A DNA stretch of 64,000 nucleotides from Nocardia vaccinii NBRC 15922 (GTDB taxonomy: Bacteria > Actinomycetota > Actinomycetes > Mycobacteriales > Mycobacteriaceae), in assembly GCF_001613305.1 (NCBI RefSeq), contig NZ_BDCC01000066.1, forward strand, positions 1-64,000. The letters run 5' to 3'. The translations under genes and the position numbers were made by a program. How positions within the stretch are numbered: the first letter of the stretch is position 1; every line of letters begins with the position of its first letter. Positions 57,968-64,000 of the stretch are shown here, piece by piece. The notes beneath the pieces were generated by a model, which did not search any database, was not told the origin of the DNA, and worked only from the letters and a program-made list of their open reading frames with translations.

Positions 57968-60900
57968 TGGTGTCGCTGCGCGGTGTGGTCACTGCGCCGA
58001 TCCGGTTGCCAGTGGCCGCCACCGCAGCCACGCTGGGTTTGCTTCGCGGGCCGGCCGCGATGGCGTCGCGGTTGGCCGACCCGGCGGTCGCCGGCTTGGC
58101 GGCCGAACTCGTCGAGGGTATGGGCCGGGAACTGAGTGCGCTCGTGGATCCGCGGCGGATGCGCGTGCAGCGGCGGGTCACGGTGCACGGCAACCGTATT
58201 CACGCCGAGGTTCGCGGTTTGCGGTCGGCGCAGAGCGCTCGGGTGGCCGAGTTGGTGCACAAGCATCTCGAGCAGGAACCGGACGTGGGCTGGTTCCAGA
58301 TCAACGCGGCCACTGGGCGGGTCGCGGTGGCCACGACTCCGCAAGGAATGTCTCCGGCTCAGCTGGAAGTAATCCTGGAACGCGTCGAAGATCTCGCCGG
58401 GACCAGCGAACAGCAATGGAACCGTCGGTTCGAGCACCCGTCGGACCGCGAGCCGGTGCTGACCTCGGCGCTGCAGTTGGCCGGCGACGTCATCGGCATC
58501 GGGGCGGGCCTGACCCCCCGGATGATTCCGGCGCCGCCGTTGGCGCACATGGTCCGAGGTGCGTTGGCTTTGGTGGATGGCCAGCCGAGATTGCGCGGCG
58601 CACTCGAAGCCCAGCTCGGCCGCCACCGCACCGATACCGTGATCACGATCGGAAACGCCGTGGGCCGGGCCTTGGACGCGGAAGTGCCCGGCCTGTGCGC
58701 CGATGCGGCGCAGCGAGCCGTGCGGTTGGTCGAGGCGACCGCTCGCTTCGCCCAGTGGCGGCGCTGGGAGCAGTTGATCGCCGAGGCGGATCCGCCCGGC
58801 GTCTACGAATACGAGCCGCCCGCACCGCGACCGGTGCCGCTGCCGCATGGACCGATCGAGCGCTGCACCGAACAGGTCAGCGCGGCGGCGGCAATGGCCT
58901 CGGCGGCGACGCTGGCCGGTGGCCGTGCGGTCGCCGATGCCGCCGACGCCGTTGCCGCGGGCGTGCCCCGGGCGGCGCGGGCCGGTCGCGAGAGCTTCGC
59001 CGGCGCGTTGTCGACCCTGATGGCCGCGCGTGGCGTACTGACTCTCGACCCGCTCATGTGGCGCCGCCTGGACCGGGTCTCGGCAGTGGTCGTCGACCGG
59101 GACGCGGTGCGCGGTGAGCGGGCCGTGGTTCTCGATGCCGAATCACTCGACGACGGCTGGCCGGTCGAATACGTGTGGAGCGCCGCCCAGCGGCTGCTGT
59201 GGCGCGATGACGAGGAACTGCCCATTCCGCCGCCGCCAGAACACCAGCGCGACGATCTGCGCCTGGACATTGATGCCGTCGGCCCCGGGGATGAGGATGG
59301 CGGCCCGCGCTGGCATGTGCTGCGCGAGCGCCGACGTGTGGTCGGGCGGGTGCTGATCGGCGACGAGCCGCATCCGGGCGCTGCCGGACTGCTGGCCACC
59401 ATCCGGCAGGCGGGCCTGCGGGTAGTGCTGATCGGTGACGAGGGCAGCGGCGAATTGCGGCGCAGCGCCGACGAATTCGTCCTTGCCGGCGGCTCGATAT
59501 CCGAGCTGGTACGGCGACTGCAGCGGCAGGGACATGTGGTGGCGGTGGTGAGTGGCGAGGCGCATCGCGGCTTGGCCGCTGCCGATCTGGGGATCGGTAT
59601 CGCCACCCGGCGTCCCGGAGCCCCGGCGGGGATCCCGTGGCAGGCGGATGTGTTGTGCCCGGATCTGAGTTCGGCACGGCAGATCATCGCCACCACCGGC
59701 CTGGCACGCGAAGTCAGCGAGCGCGGCCGGGTCCTGACATTGTCGGCGGCCACGCTCAGTGGTCTGCTGCTCGCGTCCGGTCCCGCCGGGGCTCGGGCGG
59801 CGGGGGCGACCAGCCCGGTGACCGCGGCGACCGTGATGGGATTGACCACGGGCCTGAACTGCGTGCGCCGAGCCGCGCACGTGACCGAGCCGGCCGACGT
59901 GCGGCTGGTGCCGTGGCATGCCCTGGAGCCGGACGAGGTGCTGGCCCGGCTACCTGCCCAGTACCGGCCGCCGCCGCTGCCCCGCTCATCCGTCACCACC
60001 ACTGCCGGCGGGATTTCACGGCGATTGGCCGCGCCGGTAGCTACTGTGGCCGATCTGATCGCAGATGTGCGGCGCGAGTTGGCCGACCCGATGACGCCGG
60101 TCCTGGGCGTCGGCGCGGTCGCCTCCGCGCTGCTGGGCTCACCCACCGACGCCGTGCTCGTCGGTACGGTGCTGGGGCTCAATGCCACCGTGTCGGCCCT
60201 GCAGCGCCGTCGCGCGCGACTGTCGCTGGACAAACTGTTGCTCGGTGAGCGATTGACTGCCCGGCGACTCACCGAGGACGGCGAAATCGAAACTCCCGCA
60301 GACGATCTGCTGCCGGGGGATGTGATCGCACTCGCCACCGGCGAGGTGGTTCCGGCGGATGCGCGGTTACTGGAGACCGAGGGGCTGGAGGTGGACGAGT
60401 CCGGCCTCACCGGTGAATCGGTGACCGTGGAGAAGCGGACACCTGCCACGCCCGGTGCCGTGCTGGCGGAGCGCACCAGCATGGTGTTCGAGGGCAGTGT
60501 CGTGGTCAGCGGCGAGGCGACTGTGGTGGTGGTCGCGGTCGGAGCCGCAACCGAGGCCGGCCGTGCTCTCGCGGCCGCCGGGCGGCCGCCTCTCGGGGGT
60601 GTGCAGGAACATCTGCACAGCCTGACCGAGCGCGTGCTGCCGTTCACCCTGGGCGGTGGGACCGCAGTGACCGTCACCAGCTTTCTGCGCGGCCTGCCGC
60701 TGCGCCCGGCGCTGGCCGACGGGCTGGCCGTCGCTGTGGCCGCGGTTCCCGAGGGGCTGCCGCTGGTGGCGACGGTCGCTCAATTGGCCGCCACCCGGCG
60801 GCTGTCCCGCCGTGGCGTGCTGGTTCGTTCCAGCCGCACCATCGAGGCGCTCGGTCGTATCGACACGATGTGTTTCGACAAGACCGGCACTCTTACCGAG

Positions 60901-62520
60901 GGGCAGTTGCGGCTGGTCGCGGTTGCCGACCTCGATCGGCAGTGGGACAGCGAGTATTTCGCGAGCACAGCACAGTCGCGGGAGTTGTTGCGCGCCGCCG
61001 CGCACGCCTGCCCCGATCCCGCACAGGCCCCGCTGGTGCACGCCACCGACCGGGCGGTCGTCGAAGCGGCGCACACGCACCTGGGCCACCGGCCGCCGCA
61101 TCCCTGGGATCCCATCGAGGAGGTGCCGTTCGAGAGCTTCCGCGGCTACTCCGCGGCGGTGGGCAACACCGGCCGACACATCCGGCTCGCGGTCAAAGGC
61201 GCTCCTGAAGTGCTTCTGCCGCACTGTGATCAGGTGCTGCGCACCGATGACGAAGGCCGCCATCAGGTTTCGCCGTTCACGCGCGCATGCCGCGCCGATG
61301 CGGAAGCCGCGGTGCGGCGGCTGGCCGCGCAGGGCCTGCGGGTGCTGGTAGTGGCGCGGCGTGATTTCGTTACGGCTCCCGACGATGTCACCGAGGAGAT
61401 CGAGCAGCTCATCCTCCTGGGCTTTCTCGGTATCGCCGACAGCCCGCGCCCGCAAGCGCTGGAACTGCTTGCCGATCTGGCTCGGAACGACATCAGCGTG
61501 CGGATGATCACCGGTGATCATCCGATCACCGCGCGTGCGGTCGCCGACCAGCTCGACATTCCCGCCGATACGGTGGCGACCGGCGCGGACCTGGACCTGC
61601 TGGACGAGGACGGCCAAGCCGAACTGATCGAGCAGGCAACGGTTTTCGCGCGGGTATCGCCCGAGCACAAGGTGCGCATCGTGTCCGCGCTGCAACGACG
61701 CGGGCACACCGTGGCGATGGCCGGTGACGGCAGCAACGACGCGGCCGCCATCCGCACCGCCGACGTCGGAATCGGGCTGGCCGCCCGAGGATCGGTCGCC
61801 GCACGCGAGGCTGCGGACCTGATCCTCACCGACAACGGCTCGGTCCTCGACCTCACCGTGCTGCGGGAGGCGCTGACCGAGGGACGGGGCATGTGGCAGC
61901 GGGTTCGTGACGCGATCGGCGTGCTGGTCGGTGGCAATGCCGGTGAAGTGGCGTTCACTGTCCTGGGTACGCTGCTGTCCGGTCGAGCCCCGATCGGCAC
62001 CCGGCAATTTCTGGTGGTGAACCTGCTCACCGACCTCGGCCCGGCGATGGCGATCACGCTGGCGGACACCCAGCCCGCCGACGACGCCGAGGCATCGGGC
62101 GCGACACTCGGGCCGTCGCCCGGTATCGGCACGGACTTCCTGCAAGCCGTCGCCATACGCGGCGCCTGCACCACCTTCGGCGCCAGCGCGGCCTGGATGC
62201 TCGGCCGCGCCACCGGCCGCCGCCGCCGTGCCGACACCATGGCCCTGGCCGCCCTGATCGGCACGCAGCTGGGGCAGACCCTGGTGATCGGCCGGCACAG
62301 CCGCTTGGTCTGGACAACCGTGGCGGGCAGCTCCGTACTGCTTGCCACGGTCATCATGACGCCTGGAGTGAACCGGTTCTTCGGTTGCGTACCACTCGGG
62401 CCGATCGCCTGGTCGATCGTGCTGGGCTGCGCCGCAACCGGCACCGGCGCGGCGCTCCTGGCGGGTCGCGCAGTGTCCGAGCCACGCACGCTCGAACCGG
62501 GGCCCTCGCTCGCACCGTAA
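57967..62520 (+). CDS. P-type cation-transporting ATPase with degenerate N-terminal half (CtpH/CtpI-like)
   Basis: The protein has 1,517 residues from the ATG at 57967, coupled to the preceding gene. The C-terminal half is a complete P-type ATPase: TGES (815-818), PEGLP in helix 4 (928-932), phosphorylation site CFDKTGTLT (Asp971), KGAPEVLLPHC, MITGDHPIT and GDGSND (1253-1258). PEGLP and KGAPE place it nearer the P2 (Ca2+/cation) type than heavy-metal P1B types; no CPC motif is seen. The N-terminal about 700 residues contain a second, inactive HAD-like core: DRDAV replaces DKTGT (Asp377) and SGEAHRG replaces GDGxND (529-535). Mycobacterial CtpH and CtpI have the same double layout. The transported ion is unknown. 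Confidence 0.9.
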   Translation: MVSLRGVVTAPIRLPVAATAATLGLLRGPAAMASRLADPAVAGLAAELVEGMGRELSALVDPRRMRVQRRVTVHGNRIHAEVRGLRSAQSARVAELVHKHLEQEPDVGWFQINAATGRVAVATTPQGMSPAQLEVILERVEDLAGTSEQQWNRRFEHPSDREPVLTSALQLAGDVIGIGAGLTPRMIPAPPLAHMVRGALALVDGQPRLRGALEAQLGRHRTDTVITIGNAVGRALDAEVPGLCADAAQRAVRLVEATARFAQWRRWEQLIAEADPPGVYEYEPPAPRPVPLPHGPIERCTEQVSAAAAMASAATLAGGRAVADAADAVAAGVPRAARAGRESFAGALSTLMAARGVLTLDPLMWRRLDRVSAVVVDRDAVRGERAVVLDAESLDDGWPVEYVWSAAQRLLWRDDEELPIPPPPEHQRDDLRLDIDAVGPGDEDGGPRWHVLRERRRVVGRVLIGDEPHPGAAGLLATIRQAGLRVVLIGDEGSGELRRSADEFVLAGGSISELVRRLQRQGHVVAVVSGEAHRGLAAADLGIGIATRRPGAPAGIPWQADVLCPDLSSARQIIATTGLAREVSERGRVLTLSAATLSGLLLASGPAGARAAGATSPVTAATVMGLTTGLNCVRRAAHVTEPADVRLVPWHALEPDEVLARLPAQYRPPPLPRSSVTTTAGGISRRLAAPVATVADLIADVRRELADPMTPVLGVGAVASALLGSPTDAVLVGTVLGLNATVSALQRRRARLSLDKLLLGERLTARRLTEDGEIETPADDLLPGDVIALATGEVVPADARLLETEGLEVDESGLTGESVTVEKRTPATPGAVLAERTSMVFEGSVVVSGEATVVVVAVGAATEAGRALAAAGRPPLGGVQEHLHSLTERVLPFTLGGGTAVTVTSFLRGLPLRPALADGLAVAVAAVPEGLPLVATVAQLAATRRLSRRGVLVRSSRTIEALGRIDTMCFDKTGTLTEGQLRLVAVADLDRQWDSEYFASTAQSRELLRAAAHACPDPAQAPLVHATDRAVVEAAHTHLGHRPPHPWDPIEEVPFESFRGYSAAVGNTGRHIRLAVKGAPEVLLPHCDQVLRTDDEGRHQVSPFTRACRADAEAAVRRLAAQGLRVLVVARRDFVTAPDDVTEEIEQLILLGFLGIADSPRPQALELLADLARNDISVRMITGDHPITARAVADQLDIPADTVATGADLDLLDEDGQAELIEQATVFARVSPEHKVRIVSALQRRGHTVAMAGDGSNDAAAIRTADVGIGLAARGSVAAREAADLILTDNGSVLDLTVLREALTEGRGMWQRVRDAIGVLVGGNAGEVAFTVLGTLLSGRAPIGTRQFLVVNLLTDLGPAMAITLADTQPADDAEASGATLGPSPGIGTDFLQAVAIRGACTTFGASAAWMLGRATGRRRRADTMALAALIGTQLGQTLVIGRHSRLVWTTVAGSSVLLATVIMTPGVNRFFGCVPLGPIAWSIVLGCAATGTGAALLAGRAVSEPRTLEPGPSLAP

Positions 62521-62880
62521 TCCGCGCCGCCACAATCCGAATGGTCGACCGGGCCAGATGTGCGACCGGACCGGCGGCCGGCCGCGGTTGACGAGGAGCG
62601 GATCACGGCACTATCCATCGTCGCCCTACGTTCGTCGTCGGTGGTCTCGGTGCGATGCGCGTGACGAGGCGCGGCCGCGGTGGCCGAACCGTCCATCGCC
62701 GGCATAGCTGAACCCGTGGCCGAGGGCGCTGCCGGCGGTAGGTCCGCGGACCGTGCGAACCGGGTAGGTCTTGCGCACGGTCGTGGATGTGACTTTTCGG
62801 TCGCCGACCTGCTGATTGCCGATGGGCGCGCCGAGGGCAGACGGTGCGGCCGGCCGGTGGTAGGTTTCGTCTACATTGTG
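62521..62880. other. 360-bp region after the P-type ATPase
   Basis: No gene or clear terminator is seen. The reading frame of the next protein is open from 62680, but the part before 62881 has no conserved look. Confidence 0.4.
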
Positions 62881-63942
62881 ATGAATTATCGACAGATCAT
62901 CGGGGCGGCGGTCGATGCCGCTGGAATTCGGTATCGGCAGATCATGCGCCGGGGCGCTGCCACCGCCTCGCGGCGACTCGCCCTCCTGCGCGACACGAAT
63001 CCGGCTGCGCAGGTGCGATTTCCGAAACTTCGAATCCACCAGATCTGGCCGGCCGGTCGCTCGGTGTTCGTGGTCGTCCCCGCGGCCGGACTGATCGCCG
63101 GGAGCGCGGCGACGACCTTCGTGTGGGCGATTGTCATGGTATCCCGCCGAGCCGCCGAGCCGTTCGTGGTGACCGTGGGCGGTGTGGGCCTCGCCATCGC
63201 TTCGCTGGGCTTGCTGGCCGTGGCGTTGGGCATGCTCCGCGAGCTGGTGCCACCATCGGCGATAGTGTTCGGCCTTCCGGTGCGCCGGTGCTCGCATACC
63301 GAGCGGGGTGCGGGTGTGCGGGTGACGCATCCCACCCGGATCGTTCCGCTGGTCTCGATTCTGTTGGGGCTCATCGTTTTCGGGCAAGCGTGCTGGTGGG
63401 CGCGATGGGCCGGGATCGGCGGCCCATTCCCGTTCTCCGCGCTCGACCACGACCGGGCGATCGCCGCCCTGGCCGGCTCGGTGGTGCTGGCCGTCGCCCT
63501 GGTGCTGGTACTGCTCGCCGCGCACCGGCGCATTCACATCGAGCTGTACCCGTCGGGCATCCTGCGCCGCAATCCGCTGCTGGACGTGCGGGAGAAGGAC
63601 CACTTCCTGTCGTGGGACGACATCGCGGGAGTGCATACCAGAACGCAGTACGTCGCGGCCTACCTGCGCAAGGGCCCCACCGTCGTGCTGCGCCTGACCG
63701 ACTCGGCAACACCGGCGAACAATCGATTGTTCGACCTTGTGGGCGAATTCGGTATCCCGGCCTACCTGGCGCGATGCGACTCCAACCTGCTGCTGACCCT
63801 CATCGAGCACCTCGTCGAGGAGCCCGCCGCCCGCCGCTTGCTGGCCGCCCGGGGAGTGCGGAAGTGGTTCAGCACGCACTATCACCATTCCCCGGCGCCG
63901 ACCGCCCCGTTCGCGCCAGAACCTGCCGCTCTCGGTCGATAG
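62881..63942 (+). CDS. membrane protein with four helices and a PH-like C-terminal domain
   Basis: The protein has 353 residues if started at the ATG at 62881 (MNYRQIIGAAVDAAG); the start is uncertain, since no good ribosome site is seen and upstream GTG/ATG codons are in frame. Four transmembrane helices are evident: SVFVVVPAAGLIAGSAATTF, VVTVGGVGLAIASLGLLAVAL, IVPLVSILLGLIVFGQACWW and IAALAGSVVLAVALVLVLLA. The C-terminal about 110 residues are soluble and resemble a bacterial PH-like fold: HIELYPSGILRRNPLLDVRE, then FLSWDDIAGVHTR. Related proteins of unknown function occur in Nocardia and mycobacteria. It is not assigned. Confidence 0.65.
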   Translation: MNYRQIIGAAVDAAGIRYRQIMRRGAATASRRLALLRDTNPAAQVRFPKLRIHQIWPAGRSVFVVVPAAGLIAGSAATTFVWAIVMVSRRAAEPFVVTVGGVGLAIASLGLLAVALGMLRELVPPSAIVFGLPVRRCSHTERGAGVRVTHPTRIVPLVSILLGLIVFGQACWWARWAGIGGPFPFSALDHDRAIAALAGSVVLAVALVLVLLAAHRRIHIELYPSGILRRNPLLDVREKDHFLSWDDIAGVHTRTQYVAAYLRKGPTVVLRLTDSATPANNRLFDLVGEFGIPAYLARCDSNLLLTLIEHLVEEPAARRLLAARGVRKWFSTHYHHSPAPTAPFAPEPAALGR

Positions 63943-64000
63943 GCGGCGTCGGCTCGGGACCTTCGGGTGGTGCCGATCCGCCGAGCGGGGGTGCGGATCG

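Noticed and set aside
1..64000. CRISPR arrays, complete insertion sequences, integrases or rRNA/tRNA genes
   Set aside because: No direct-repeat/spacer arrays, transposase or integrase motifs, or stable RNA genes were recognised by reading; the many truncated genes lack flanking IS elements.

Overview
The window is GC-rich with strong G/C bias at third codon positions and frequent GTG/TTG starts. Its gene families (PknK-type kinase-ATPase-LuxR regulator, SigG-like ECF sigma factor, cutinase-like esterase, fused double FadE, CtpH/CtpI-type long P-type ATPase, PcaL fusion) point to a mycolic-acid actinomycete, most likely Nocardia or a close Rhodococcus relative. This is inferred from gene content; no database search was possible.

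Layout. 0-2.3 kb: 3' part of an IPT/TIG repeat surface protein. 2.3-19.7 kb: P450, TetR and acyl-CoA genes (acyl-CoA dehydrogenases, acyl-CoA ligase, quinone oxidoreductase, cutinase-like esterase, universal stress protein, hydrolase, reductase, SigG-like sigma factor), with a P450 pseudogene and an SDR remnant. 19.7-23.4 kb: a second acyl-CoA ligase and a dinB/WYL-regulator pair. 23.4-40.4 kb: an aromatic-acid island. An aldehyde dehydrogenase and PobA make 4-hydroxybenzoate and protocatechuate; an MHS transporter, quinate/shikimate dehydrogenase and QsuB dehydratase feed shikimate into protocatechuate; PcaHG, PcaB, PcaL, PcaIJ and PcaF carry it to succinyl-CoA and acetyl-CoA. LysR, IclR (PcaR) and TetR regulators are embedded. 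No 3-dehydroquinate dehydratase (qsuC) is present here.

40.4-45.1 kb: a decayed CoA-dependent degradation operon. Pieces of an aldehyde dehydrogenase, an amidohydrolase (possible), an acyl-CoA dehydrogenase, an AMP ligase and a MaoC-type hydratase abut one another, next to an intact regulator made of two GntR/FadR units in one chain and a deleted isochorismatase. 45.1-50 kb: SDRs, Hsp20 with a CIRCE-like site and a strong terminator, an HSL-type esterase, and a tail-to-tail pair of gene remnants at 48.8 kb. 50.4-55.6 kb: a PknK-like regulator and a lipase-maturation-factor-like membrane protein. 56-62.5 kb: three small proteins sharing an [DE]WP membrane motif, followed by a 1,517-residue P-type ATPase whose N-terminal half is a degenerate ATPase. 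The window ends with a four-helix membrane protein.

The two points most worth following are the [DE]WP proteins with the double P-type ATPase as a possible undescribed membrane system, and the unusual density of internally deleted genes. Many divergent promoter regions carry clean inverted repeats that look like operators for the adjacent TetR, WYL, IclR or HrcA-type regulators.
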